64,000 bases of DNA, from contig CAVWBD010000001.1 of assembly GCA_963753105.1 (NCBI GenBank), forward strand, positions 62,001 through 126,000, written 5' to 3'. The position numbers were made by a program, and so were the translations under genes. The notes below the pieces were generated by a model. That model was not told the origin of the DNA. It searched no databases and saw nothing but the letters and a program-made list of their open reading frames with translations. Shown here in pieces: positions 1-8,434 of the stretch (within the stretch, counting starts at the first letter, position 1; the number at the start of each line of letters is the position of its first letter). Origin of the DNA: SZUA-36 sp963753105. GTDB lineage: Bacteria > Pseudomonadota > Gammaproteobacteria > Xanthomonadales > SZUA-36.

Positions 1-150
1 TTCGTCCGGGCTCAGTGGATTGGACAACTTCCCAAAATCCAGGTGCCACAGGTGCACGGAATCGCCCTGTGGTTTTTCCAAATCCCTCAATGGCAGTTGT
101 CTTGGGCTGAACGACCCTGGCCCGACCGTGTTATTGGTAGTTGTAGACAA
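1..150 (-). CDS. 4'-phosphopantetheinyl transferase-like protein, N-terminal part (runs off the window)
   Basis: A minus-strand frame stays open from a TTG at 148-150 to the window edge (50 codons). An AGGAG motif lies 10 nt upstream of the TTG. The visible peptide ends in VHLWHLDFGKLSNPLSPDE. That pattern, an HLW followed by a short acidic linker and LSxDE, is how many Sfp/AcpT-type 4'-phosphopantetheinyl transferases begin. Such enzymes move the phosphopantetheine arm of CoA onto carrier proteins. The gene diverges from oleA, so the roughly 190 bp between them should hold both promoters. The assignment rests on a short N-terminus only. The family's metal-binding and WxxKEA motifs would lie outside the window, so another protein with a similar start is possible. 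Confidence 0.45.
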   Translation of the reverse strand, partial: MSTTTNNTVGPGSFSPRQLPLRDLEKPQGDSVHLWHLDFGKLSNPLSPDE

Positions 151-339
151 AAATTCCCGGCTCCTGGAAACCCGCACGCAGCATTGAGCACAACCCCTGA
201 ATCAATAATGGAATCAGTCTAATACATACTTGTCCTGACTCGCTACCATGTAGCAGCATCATCGTGCTTAGGCTACAATGTCGGCCTTTACAAATTCTCG
301 CCCCGATCCACGGCGTCATCCTATCAAACCTGGATATAC

Positions 340-1356
340 ATGCAGTTTAAAAATGTTGTAATACAATCACTTGCCGCAATTGATGCGCCAATAGAAATAA
401 CATCCGCGCAGATTGCCGAACGGTTGCAACCGGCCATGGAAAGACTGGGTATCCGCCAGGATTTACTGGAAAGCATCTCGGGCATCGGCGCACGGCGCGT
501 CTGGGACCACGGTACACAGCCCTCTGATGCCGCCACCCTGGCCGCTGAAGAAGCCATCGCACAAGCCGGGATCGAGCGCGACAAGATCGGGGTTTTGATC
601 AACACCTCGGTGTGCCGGGACTACCTCGAGCCTTCGACTGCGTGCCTGGTGCACGGCAACCTGGGTCTGCACGAACGTTGCCTGAATTTTGATATCGGCA
701 ATGCCTGCCTGGCTTTCCTCAACGGCATGGATGTCGCGGCCCGCATGATCGAGCGCGGCGAAGTCGAGTACGCATTGATCGTCGACGCCGAATCCAGTGG
801 ACCGATCACCGAGGCGACCATCGACCGCCTGCTGGAACCGGGTGTGGGCGAGGAACAGTTCCGCGCTGAATTCGCGTCCCTGACGCTGGGTTCAGGTGCG
901 GCCGCCATGATCATGTGCCGCCGTGAACTATCACCCAAGGGACATTCCTACCTCGGCAGTGTCACGCGCGCCGCCACGCAGTTCAACAAGCTCTGTTATG
1001 GCCAGATGGACCGCATGGTTACCGACACACGCACACTGCTGACAGAGGGCCTGAAGCTGGCGACCAAGACCTTTTCAGCGGCCGTGGAAAAACTTGGCTG
1101 GGTCGTCGAAGAACTGGACCAGTTCATCATCCACCAGGTCAGCAAGGCGCATACCGATTCGCTGATGAAACTGCTGGGCCTGGACCCGGACAAGATCTTC
1201 CGTATTTACCCGGAACTGGGCAATATCGGTCCGGCGGCGGTGCCCATCGCACTGGCCAAGGCCGTGGCCGGCGGCAAGATCAACAAGGGCGACCGTGTCG
1301 CAGTGCTGGGTATCGGTTCCGGTCTGAACTGTTCAATGGCTGAAATTGTCTGGTGA
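340..1356 (+). CDS. oleA: OleA, thiolase-like acyl-CoA condensing enzyme for long-chain olefin synthesis
   Basis: The 338-aa protein has a thiolase-fold ketosynthase-III layout. OleA joins two fatty acyl-CoAs head to head, giving a 2-alkyl-3-ketoacid. The nucleophilic Cys is about residue 123 in GNACLAFLNG. A conserved Glu near residue 97 in YLEPST matches the glutamate that OleA lends to the partner active site. The HQVS and ELGNIGPAA motifs supply the His and Asn of the triad. The N-terminus lacks the features of housekeeping FabH, and the order of the next three genes (OleB, OleC, OleD) makes OleA much more likely than FabH. The ATG at 340 gives an ordinary OleA length. It is the first gene of a tightly spaced operon, with oleB 52 bp downstream. 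The frame is intact. Confidence 0.93.
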   Translation: MQFKNVVIQSLAAIDAPIEITSAQIAERLQPAMERLGIRQDLLESISGIGARRVWDHGTQPSDAATLAAEEAIAQAGIERDKIGVLINTSVCRDYLEPSTACLVHGNLGLHERCLNFDIGNACLAFLNGMDVAARMIERGEVEYALIVDAESSGPITEATIDRLLEPGVGEEQFRAEFASLTLGSGAAAMIMCRRELSPKGHSYLGSVTRAATQFNKLCYGQMDRMVTDTRTLLTEGLKLATKTFSAAVEKLGWVVEELDQFIIHQVSKAHTDSLMKLLGLDPDKIFRIYPELGNIGPAAVPIALAKAVAGGKINKGDRVAVLGIGSGLNCSMAEIVW

Positions 1357-1408
1357 AGCTAAGCGGTACAGTCTGCTAAGATCAGGACTCCTGACCCCGT
1401 AGCACGAC

Positions 1409-2317
1409 ATGTACCAACCGCCTGAAAATCTCTACCCCTTCGAGTCACACTGGTGTGACATTGACGGTATCCGTATGCATTACCTCGACGAGGGCCCACG
1501 CGATGCGCCCATCGTGCTGATGCTGCACGGTAACCCGACCTGGTCGTTTTACTACCGCAACCTGGTCATCGCCCTGCGTGACCGCTTCCGCTGCATCGTG
1601 CCGGACCACATCGGTTGCGGGCTGTCGGACAAGCCATCTGACGATCAATACGCCTATACGCTGGCACAGAGGATCTCTGACCTGGCCGTGTTGATGGATC
1701 ATGTCGGAACTGCATCCCCGGTGCACATGATCGTGCATGACTGGGGTGGCATGATCGGTTTTGGCTGGGCGGTTGAGCGCCCACGGCAGATCGCCAGCAT
1801 GGTCATCGCCAACACCGCCGCGTTCCCGATGCCGGCAGAAAAGAAACTGCCCGTAGCGCTAAAGCTGGTGCGTAATACTCGTTTGGGCGCCACGCTGGTG
1901 CGCGGTATGAACGCCTTTTCGGGCCTGGCCGCGCATGTCGCATTCAAGAAACCGGTCAGCCGTGAAGTCCGCCAGGCCTATACCGGGCCGTATGATTCAT
2001 GGCGCAACCGCATCGCCACGCTGCGTTTTGTACAGGACATCCCGCTCGACACCGATGACCCCGGCTACGCCATCGTGCAGGCCACGGAAGTGCGTTTGCA
2101 CAAGTTATCCAACAAACCCTGCCTGCTGGCCTGGGGTGAAAAGGATTTTGTATTCGACCGGCCTTTTTTCACGAGGTGGAAACAGATTTTCCCGGACGCC
2201 CGCGTGCTCAGCTATCCGGACTGCGGTCATTACATTTTTGAAGATGCAGGTGAGCCGCTACAAAAAGCCATCGGTGAATTTCTCGACGCACATGACGACC
2301 GACCACAACACGCCTGA
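1409..2317 (+). CDS. oleB: OleB, alpha/beta-hydrolase beta-lactone decarboxylase
   Basis: The 302-aa protein is an alpha/beta hydrolase of the haloalkane-dehalogenase type. It shows an oxyanion-hole HGNPTWSF near residue 40, a nucleophile Asp near residue 111 in VHDWGG, and a late catalytic His in PDCGHYIFED. In the olefin pathway OleB opens and decarboxylates the beta-lactone made by OleC, giving a cis-alkene. The gene lies between oleA and oleC, and its last 26 bases overlap the start of oleC, which supports translational coupling. Out of context it could pass for a haloalkane dehalogenase (RdmC/DhlA-like), but the neighbours settle the assignment. The frame is intact. Confidence 0.93.
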   Translation: MYQPPENLYPFESHWCDIDGIRMHYLDEGPRDAPIVLMLHGNPTWSFYYRNLVIALRDRFRCIVPDHIGCGLSDKPSDDQYAYTLAQRISDLAVLMDHVGTASPVHMIVHDWGGMIGFGWAVERPRQIASMVIANTAAFPMPAEKKLPVALKLVRNTRLGATLVRGMNAFSGLAAHVAFKKPVSREVRQAYTGPYDSWRNRIATLRFVQDIPLDTDDPGYAIVQATEVRLHKLSNKPCLLAWGEKDFVFDRPFFTRWKQIFPDARVLSYPDCGHYIFEDAGEPLQKAIGEFLDAHDDRPQHA

Positions 2318-3961
2318 GACCTGCAACATAGCCAAGGCACTGGTCCGGCAGGCGCAACTGCAGGGCGATAATGCTGCCATCCATTACCCGGTCGGTAAAA
2401 AAGGCGACCAACTCAGCTACCGGTCAGTCAGCTACCTCGAGCTGGATGAATTATCGGATGATTACGCACGCGGGTTGATCGAATACGGCATCGGCCGCGG
2501 GGTACGCAGCGCTTTGATGCTCACCCCGGGCCTCGATTTTTTTGCCATGTTCTTTGCCTTGTTCAAGGCAGGCGCAGTCCCGGTGCTGATTGACCCGGGC
2601 ATCGGCACAAAGGTATTGAAAACCTGTCTCGCCGAAGCCCAACCCCAGGCATTTATCGGTGTAACGAAAGCCCAGTTGGCACGCAAACTGCTGGGTTGGG
2701 CGCCCGGGGCCAAGCTGGTCACGTCAGGTTTGAAACTGGGCTGGGGTGGCTTAAGCACTCAGCAACTGCGCAAACTGGGGCAGAAATCATCCGGAACCAT
2801 GCTGGCCAACACGCAACCCGATGAACTGGCTGCGCTGTTGTTTACTTCCGGCAGCACCGGTATTCCCAAGGGCGTGGTCTATCGCCACCGGCACTTCATC
2901 GCGCAGGTTGAGATGCTGCAGTCCACGTTTGCTATCCAGCCGGGTGAGGTTGACCTGCCCACCTTCCCGCCCTTTGCCCTGTTCGACCCGGCCATGGGCA
3001 TGACCACGGTGGTGCCGTACATGGACCCGACGCGCCCGGCGAAGGCCGACCCGCGCTTGCTGGTGCAGACTATCGAACGTTTCGGCGTGAGCAACATCTT
3101 TGGCTCACCGGCCCTGATGAACGTGCTCGGCCGTTATACCGAATCCAACAACATCAAGTTGCCAACCGTGCGGCGCACGATTTCCGCCGGTGCGCCCATG
3201 CCCGTTGCCACCATCCGGCGTTTGCAGAAAGACGCTGCCGGCTGATGCGGGAATTTACACACCCTATGGTGCAACCGAGTGCCTGCCGGTCGCCAGTATT
3301 CCCGGCAGTCAACTCAATGCCGAGGTCGAACAACGCACCGCCGCCGGTGAAGGCACCTGTGTCGGCTACCCGGTTGCACCCAACCGGGTAAAAATCATCC
3401 CGGTCAGCGACCACGTTGTTGATTCTTTCGATGATACCGTCGAGTTGCCGGTGGGTATTACCGGTGAAATCGTGGTTAACGGCCCGACCACTACGGACGC
3501 CTATTGGCAACGGGACGAGCAAACACGGCTGGCAAAGATCACGGACAGCGATGGCTCAAGCTGGCACCGCATGGGTGATGCCGGCTATTTCGATACCCGA
3601 GGGCAGGCTGTGGTATTGCGGCCGTAAATCCCAACGGGTGATATCCGGCAACACGATACTTTTTGCCGACCAGGTCGAAGCCGTTTTCAACGTCCACCCC
3701 GAGGTGGCGCGCACGGCCCTGGTAGGTATCGGCACCCCGGGCCGGCAAACCCCTGTCTTATGCGTGGAGCCGCTCAACTGGCCCAACGCCCACATGCGTG
3801 AACGCATGCGAATCGACCTGCTCCAGATCGGCCGTAATAACCCGCTCACATCATCGATCGAGCAGGTCCTGTTCCACAAGTCTTTCCCGGTGGATATCCG
3901 CCACAACGCCAAGATCGGCCGGGAGAGCCTAGCCGCCTGGGCCGCGGAGCGGGTTAAGTGA
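2292..3961 (+). CDS. oleC: OleC, ANL-family beta-lactone synthetase (two frameshifts as read)
   Basis: OleC is an acyl-AMP-ligase-type enzyme that converts the OleD beta-hydroxy acid to a beta-lactone. The ATG at 2292 lies inside the end of oleB. ANL motifs are spread over three frames: the P-loop FTSGSTGIPKG near residue 180, YGATE, GDAGYFDTRGRLWYCGRK, and a late catalytic-Lys region NAKIGRES. The frame changes near 3238 (QK to TLPADA) and near 3605, where one G fewer in the CGAGGGC stretch restores the family-like GRLWYCGRK. Removing one base at each site gives about 555 aa, normal for OleC. Both faults look like single-base insertions, and the other three ole genes are intact, so sequencing error is more likely than real decay. 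The stop overlaps the GTG of oleD. Confidence 0.9.
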
Positions 3962-4956
3962 AGATTCTCGTCACCGGCGGAGGCGGTTTTATCGGTAGCA
4001 ACGTGTGCCGTCAACTGCTGGCACGCGGAGACCAGGTGACGGCTTACCAGCGCAGCGCAGCCGAACACCTTGAACAAGCGGGCGCCACGGTTATCCGGGG
4101 CTGCATCACGGATGCCAATTTGCTGGGTGAATCACTGCGTGGCATGGACGCAGTTATCCACACGGCCGCCAAGGCCGGTTTGTCGGTGCACTACGATGAG
4201 TTTTACCAGCCCAACGTCATCGGCACCGGGAATATCATCGCGGCCTGTCTAAAAAATGGTGTCCGCAAGCTCGTGTTTACCTCCTCGCCCAGTGTTACGC
4301 ACGGCGATGGCGATATAGAGGGTGGCGATGAATCACTACCCTATGCCAATGACTACCACTCGCCCTACCCGGCCACCAAGGCGCTTGCTGAAAAGATGGT
4401 AATGGCGGCCAACGGCCCTGAATTGCAGACCGTTTCCTTGCGCCCGCACCTGGTCTGGGGACCCGGTGACAACCACCTGCTGCCAAACCTGCTGGACAGG
4501 GCCAGGCGCGGCAAGCTGAGATTGCCGGGACCTGAAAAACTGATCGATACCACTTATATCGATAACGCGGCCCATGCCCACCTGCTGGCACTGGACTGCC
4601 TGGAAACGGATGTGGATACCGTAGGCGGCAAAACCTATTTCATATCCAACGGCGAGCCGCGTAGCCAACGGGAAATCATAGGCGGGCTGTTGAAGGCAGC
4701 CGGGCTGGATGTTGATATCCAGGCCATATCACCACGCATCGCGATCACTGCGGGTAGTGTTATCGAATCAGCCTGGAAACTGCTCAGGCTCAAATCCGAG
4801 CCACCCCTGACCCGCTGGTCAGCCGAACACTTGTCCACTGCGCACTGGTATGACATTTCCGCCGCCAAGCGGGACCTCGGTTATGAACCTGAAATCAGTA
4901 TTGATGAGGGCCTTAAGAAGCTCGCCGAGTCAATGGATTCGTCATCCCAATCTTGA
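3958..4956 (+). CDS. oleD: OleD, NADPH-dependent 2-alkyl-3-ketoacid reductase
   Basis: This 332-aa extended short-chain dehydrogenase is related to 3-beta-hydroxysteroid dehydrogenases. It has an N-terminal dinucleotide motif GGGGFIGS and a catalytic YPATK pair near residues 140-145 with an upstream TSSPS serine. OleD reduces the ketoacid from OleA to the beta-hydroxy acid used by OleC. It starts with GTG at 3958, overlapping the oleC stop in a GTGA arrangement, so the two are co-translated. It is the last gene of the ole operon. A strong hairpin terminator lies about 230 bp downstream. No frame disruption is seen. Confidence 0.92.
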   Translation: MKILVTGGGGFIGSNVCRQLLARGDQVTAYQRSAAEHLEQAGATVIRGCITDANLLGESLRGMDAVIHTAAKAGLSVHYDEFYQPNVIGTGNIIAACLKNGVRKLVFTSSPSVTHGDGDIEGGDESLPYANDYHSPYPATKALAEKMVMAANGPELQTVSLRPHLVWGPGDNHLLPNLLDRARRGKLRLPGPEKLIDTTYIDNAAHAHLLALDCLETDVDTVGGKTYFISNGEPRSQREIIGGLLKAAGLDVDIQAISPRIAITAGSVIESAWKLLRLKSEPPLTRWSAEHLSTAHWYDISAAKRDLGYEPEISIDEGLKKLAESMDSSSQS

Positions 4957-4989
4957 CCCTCCTCGTCATCCCGGAATAAATACCCGGCT

Positions 4990-5096
4990 CGTCATCCCGG
5001 AATTTGCAAAGCAAATATCCGGGATCCATATAGTCTTCAGATTGCATAGGTTCAAAAATGGGTTCCGGATCGCGCTACGCTCGTCCGGAATGACGG
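4990..5096. repeat. dispersed intergenic inverted repeat (CGTCATCCCGGAAT type)
   Basis: Between oleD and the next terminator, CGTCATCCCGGAAT at about 4990 is answered by TCGTCCGGAATGACGG at about 5081-5096. A partial second copy of the left arm precedes 4980. An inner hairpin (AATTTGCAAAGCAAATATCCGGGAT) sits in the left half. Repeats of this kind are common between genes in proteobacteria; a related pair lies after ftsY in this window. Confidence 0.6.
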
Positions 5097-5183
5097 GGCA
5101 TAATGCATCGGCTTACCGCGAAATTCTTTCCGTGGGTTGGCGCCTCACGGCGAATTCGCTACCTAAAGGTTGCTCACACAAGC

Positions 5184-5210
5184 AAAGACCCCGCCAAAGC
5201 GGGGTCTTTT
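5184..5210. terminator. bidirectional rho-independent terminator between oleD and the IPTL-CTERM gene
   Basis: A perfect 11-bp stem AAAGACCCCGC / GCGGGGTCTTT with a CAAA loop, followed by T on one side and preceded by A on the other. It lies between convergent genes and can end transcription from both. Confidence 0.85.
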
Positions 5211-5229
5211 CATATATTACAGATAAGGC

Positions 5230-5898
5230 TTAATAGTACCTGCGGATCAGTAAACCGCCACTTGCCGCCAGCAACAGGATGGCAAGCAACAAACCCCAGT
5301 TACCCAGTCCAGGCACCGGCACCATCACCGGGGCATCAGTTGGACCGCCAAGAATCACCAGCGTGATAGTGGGATCTGGCTGGTTAAATATACCATCGTA
5401 GAATTGCAACGCATCTACATAGCTAAATGGACCACTCGGTGCTGAGCCATAAGCATTCCAGCCAGCTGCACAAGTAGAAGCTTCGTCCGGGACGGTCGCC
5501 ACGACCCAGTAGACCGTATCCGGCGACAGTATGATCGGTGCCGTTGCATAAAACTCATAGTCGGAAATGTCACTGCCGCCGGGACCAGAAAGTACACCAA
5601 AAGAACCGACTACCGAATCCCAGCCGCCTTGGACGTCACTGTATATCTTCACATCAAAATTTGAAGGATCACCCACATCGTGCAGGCTCAGCAGGACTCT
5701 TTCAACAAAATAGTACGAATCCGAAGGTGTTCGTACAGCCAGGCCAGTGGCATTGACTCCATTATTACCAATACAAGGGCCTCCTGAGTCATCCCATGGC
5801 ATACTTGAATACAACACTTGGGCCGAAGCTGGTAGAGACAGGGCGGTTAATAGCAATGCCAGGATGGCAAGCGGGGTGAGTTTGATACGGTGAAACAT
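5230..5898 (-). CDS. secreted protein with a C-terminal IPTL-CTERM-like sorting signal
   Basis: I start this at the ATG ending at 5898, because GGAGACC lies just upstream and the protein then begins with a clean signal peptide (MFHRIKL, a hydrophobic run, then ASAQ). The mature part is about 200 aa, rich in Gly, Ser and Tyr, with few Cys and no motif I recognise. The last 30 residues have a Pro-Gly-Leu-x-x-Trp-Gly motif, a hydrophobic stretch and Arg-Arg. This resembles the IPTL-CTERM or PEP-CTERM tripartite sorting signals found on exported proteins of some Gram-negative bacteria. Export followed by processing or anchoring is therefore likely; function is unknown. An exosortase/archaeosortase gene is not present here. 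Confidence 0.75.
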   Translation of the reverse strand: MFHRIKLTPLAILALLLTALSLPASAQVLYSSMPWDDSGGPCIGNNGVNATGLAVRTPSDSYYFVERVLLSLHDVGDPSNFDVKIYSDVQGGWDSVVGSFGVLSGPGGSDISDYEFYATAPIILSPDTVYWVVATVPDEASTCAAGWNAYGSAPSGPFSYVDALQFYDGIFNQPDPTITLVILGGPTDAPVMVPVPGLGNWGLLLAILLLAASGGLLIRRYY

Positions 5899-5994
5899 GA
5901 CGGTCTCCAATTGGTCTGAAATTAGCACTCTCACTCGTGGATCAGTTTATCAGTATCCATGGCCTGAATCACCCATAGCCGGTCACGAAATCTT

Positions 5995-6196
5995 CCTGTA
6001 GGAGGGACCAGCTTCGCTGGTCGCGATTAAGGTCAGACACCTCTGTGGCAGCACCCGGCGCAGCCGGTCGCGAAATATTCCCGTAGGAGGGATCAGCTTC
6101 GCTCGCGTCGCGAAATATTCCCGTAGGAGGGACCAGCTTTGCTGGTCGCGAAATAGTCCTGTAGGAGGGACCAGCTCTGCTGCTCCCTCCTACAGG
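5995..6196. repeat. cluster of four REP-like repeats (GTAGGAGGGACCAGCTTCGCTGGTCGCGA)
   Basis: Four copies of a roughly 30-bp unit, TAGGAGGGACCAGC followed by a short GCTGGTCGCGA return arm, occur at about 5995-6026, 6082-6115, 6121-6152 and 6158-6196. Each can fold into a small hairpin. The last copy is a long inverted repeat (CCTGTAGGAGGGA ... TCCCTCCTACAGG) directly after the end of the kinase-like gene, where it may also act as a 3' end stabiliser. The layout is that of bacterial REP/BIME clusters. Confidence 0.8.
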
Positions 6197-6204
6197 TGAT
6201 CTAT

Positions 6205-6879
6205 CTAATGCATCGGCCGGCCGCGCAGTCTCCTAATCAGGTACTCGAGTTTTGAATACCGCAACAGTTCCCGGTCTTCGTCCGAGGCATCCTTGTAACG
6301 CCCGTGGTACTTGTGCTTGACCCAGGCGTTGATATCCAGGCGTTTACCGTATTCGAACAGGCGGTTGTTAAACGGGTGAAAGCCGTCCTTGTGTAAAAAC
6401 GTGGTGCCAAAATCGATGATGTAAGGCTTCTGGTCAACACCCACCAGCATATTGGCCTTGGACTTCAGATCGCCGTGGCTGACGCCACGCTGATGAAAGG
6501 CGCGGATGACTTCCAACAATCCTGCAAACCAGGTCTCCCTGTCCTGCCACGTCGCCTCGCGGTAAGGGACACCATCGATGAATTCCATCACCAGGTAACG
6601 CCCATCCAGAAAACCGTAACAGGCCGGTACACCGACCACGCCGTCCAGTCTTTGATAAGCGGCGTACTCGCGCTCAAGTGTCGCCTGGCGCGCCTTGCGC
6701 ACTGCGCCTCGACCCATGGCCGACTTGATCACAAGCTTCTGTCCATCGCCTTCAAACAGCAGCACGGTACCCTGGTTGGAGGTCGCCAGGATATTGCTGG
6801 ATGATTTTAGGTTTGATTCAATCCACGCCAGCAAACCATCCGGCAGACACTGCGATGAACTTTGCATGTTCTGGTTCAT
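6205..6879 (-). CDS. RIO/Kdo-kinase-like small protein kinase homologue
   Basis: The 224-aa protein has a shortened protein-kinase fold. A lysine in LVIKSAMGRG near residue 52 could be the ATP-binding Lys. MEFIDGVPY resembles the hinge, HGDLKSKANML (about 135-145) is the catalytic loop with Asp and Asn, and IIDFGTT (about 155) is the metal-binding DFG. Short kinases of this kind include RIO kinases, Kdo/heptose kinases (WaaP/KdkA) and aminoglycoside-phosphotransferase relatives, and the substrate cannot be read from sequence. No signal peptide is seen, so it should be cytosolic. It stands alone between a REP cluster and the divergent amidohydrolase operon. Confidence 0.7.
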   Translation of the reverse strand: MNQNMQSSSQCLPDGLLAWIESNLKSSSNILATSNQGTVLLFEGDGQKLVIKSAMGRGAVRKARQATLEREYAAYQRLDGVVGVPACYGFLDGRYLVMEFIDGVPYREATWQDRETWFAGLLEVIRAFHQRGVSHGDLKSKANMLVGVDQKPYIIDFGTTFLHKDGFHPFNNRLFEYGKRLDINAWVKHKYHGRYKDASDEDRELLRYSKLEYLIRRLRGRPMH

Positions 6880-6912
6880 TGCTGTTGATGATACATCACC
6901 GGCCAGCCCAAA

Positions 6913-6967
6913 GGGGCCAGAGTAAAGTGACCGGGTAAACTTTTACTTTGACACTTCACTCCGACCC
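6913..6967. repeat. imperfect palindromic repeat of the GGGGTCAGAGTAAAGTG family
   Basis: GGGGCCAGAGTAAAGTGACC is followed after a short loop by ACTTTGACACTTCACTCCGACCCC. This is a decayed copy of the perfect palindrome at 15493-15545. Confidence 0.6.
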
Positions 6968-7066
6968 CGCTGCACCGGGATTCCTGGCCGGCAAAAAATG
7001 TATCTAACATGAATATAAATCCTCTGCTAACATGCTGTTTTTCTAGTGTGAACTAAGGAGTTTCCC

Positions 7067-8434
7067 ATGCGGTTATTGCGCTTGCTGGCCTTGACGCTGG
7101 CACTGGGCGCACCTGCACTCTTTGCCGCGCAGGATGAGCCCTATCCCTCGACCTATAGCCCGCTGCCATCGGCACCGACATTGATTACCAATGCCACCAT
7201 CCTGACCGGCACCGGCGAACGCCTGGATGACGCCAGCTTGTTGATGGCGGACGGCAAGATCACCTTCGTGGGTGAGGGCGAAGCGCCCGATGACGCGACC
7301 GTGGTTGACGCTGCCGGCCGCTGGGTCACGCCCGGTATCATCGACGCGCATTCACACCTGGGCGTTTATGCCAGCCCCGGGGTCAAGGCGCATTCCGACG
7401 GCAACGAATCAACCAATCCAACCACGCCCGATGTGTGGGCCGAGCACAGCGTCTGGCCACAGGATCCGCAATTCGCGCTCGCGCTGGCCGGTGGCATTAC
7501 CACGCTACAGACCCTGCCGGGTTCCGCCAACCTGTTCGGTGGCCGTGGTGTGACCCTGAAAAACGTCTACAGCGTGAGCTACCAGGGTATGAAATTCCCC
7601 GGTGCACCACACGGTTTGAAAATGGCCTGCGGTGAAAACCCAAAGGGGAAGTACGGCGGCCGCAATCAAGCACCCAGCACACGGATGGGCAACATGGCAG
7701 GCTACCGCGCACAATGGATCGCGGCGCAAAACTTTATCGACGAGTGGCAGGCTTACGAGGACAAGGTCGCAGATGGCGATGAAGAAGCCAAACCACCCAA
7801 GCGCGACCTGAAGCTGGAAACCCTGGCCGGTGCACTGAAGGGTGAAATCCTGGTCCAGATGCATTGCTACCGCGCTGACGAGATGATGACCATCCTCGAC
7901 ATGGCGGATGAGTTCAATTACAAGGTAACCGCCTTCCACCACGGTGTGGAGGCTTACAAGATCGCCGACGTGCTGGCTGAAAAGGGTGTCTGCGGTATGT
8001 TGTGGGCCGACTGGTGGGGCTTCAAGATGGAGGCCTACGACGGCATCCAGGAGAACATTGCCCTGGTGGATCGCCCCGAGGGCAGTTGCGCCATCGTGCA
8101 TTCCGACTCGGCCAAGGATATCCAGCGCCTGAACCAGGAAGCCGCCAAGGCCATGGCTGCTGGCAACCGCCTGGGGTTTGGTATCAAACCGGAGCGCGCC
8201 ATCAAGTGGATTACGGCCAACTCGGCCAAATCACTCGGCATCCTGGACCAGACCGGTACGCTGGAGCCCGGCAAGATGGCCGACGTGGTGATCTGGAACG
8301 GCAACCCGTTCAGTGTCTACGCCAAGGCCGAACAGGTCTTCATCGACGGTGCCTTGCTTTATGACCGCGACAACCCGGACTTGCAGCCGGTATCCGATTT
8401 TGAGCTCGGCCAGTTGCAGGGGGTGAGCAAATGA
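7067..8434 (+). CDS. secreted imidazolonepropionase-like amidohydrolase
   Basis: The 455-aa protein has a signal peptide (MRLLRLLALTLALGAPALFAA) and a metal-dependent amidohydrolase barrel. The first metal-binding motif is GIIDAHSHLG near residue 95. Later ligand candidates are MHCYRADE, FHHGVE and the Asp in HSDSAKD near residue 345. The C-terminal composite domain reads LEPGKMADVVIWNGNP, typical of this superfamily. These periplasmic enzymes often hydrolyse dipeptides or cyclic amides, but the substrate is not deducible. AAGGAG lies just upstream of the ATG at 7067. The stop overlaps the next gene in ATGA, so the two are translated together and probably work as a pair. Confidence 0.88.
   Translation: MRLLRLLALTLALGAPALFAAQDEPYPSTYSPLPSAPTLITNATILTGTGERLDDASLLMADGKITFVGEGEAPDDATVVDAAGRWVTPGIIDAHSHLGVYASPGVKAHSDGNESTNPTTPDVWAEHSVWPQDPQFALALAGGITTLQTLPGSANLFGGRGVTLKNVYSVSYQGMKFPGAPHGLKMACGENPKGKYGGRNQAPSTRMGNMAGYRAQWIAAQNFIDEWQAYEDKVADGDEEAKPPKRDLKLETLAGALKGEILVQMHCYRADEMMTILDMADEFNYKVTAFHHGVEAYKIADVLAEKGVCGMLWADWWGFKMEAYDGIQENIALVDRPEGSCAIVHSDSAKDIQRLNQEAAKAMAAGNRLGFGIKPERAIKWITANSAKSLGILDQTGTLEPGKMADVVIWNGNPFSVYAKAEQVFIDGALLYDRDNPDLQPVSDFELGQLQGVSK

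Noticed and set aside
131..319. Minus-strand 62-codon frame near the left edge
   Set aside because: The frame at 1-150 fits a known protein start and has a ribosome site; this one has neither.
340..1356. Housekeeping FabH (3-oxoacyl-ACP synthase III)
   Set aside because: The YLEPST glutamate and the oleBCD neighbours point to OleA; no fab genes are adjacent.
2292..3961. oleC as a true pseudogene
   Set aside because: Both breaks are repaired by removing a single base, all catalytic motifs are present, and other essential genes show the same kind of fault.
4990..5096. Terminator for oleD at the intergenic repeat
   Set aside because: The arms are far apart and there is no T tail; the clear terminator is at 5184-5210.
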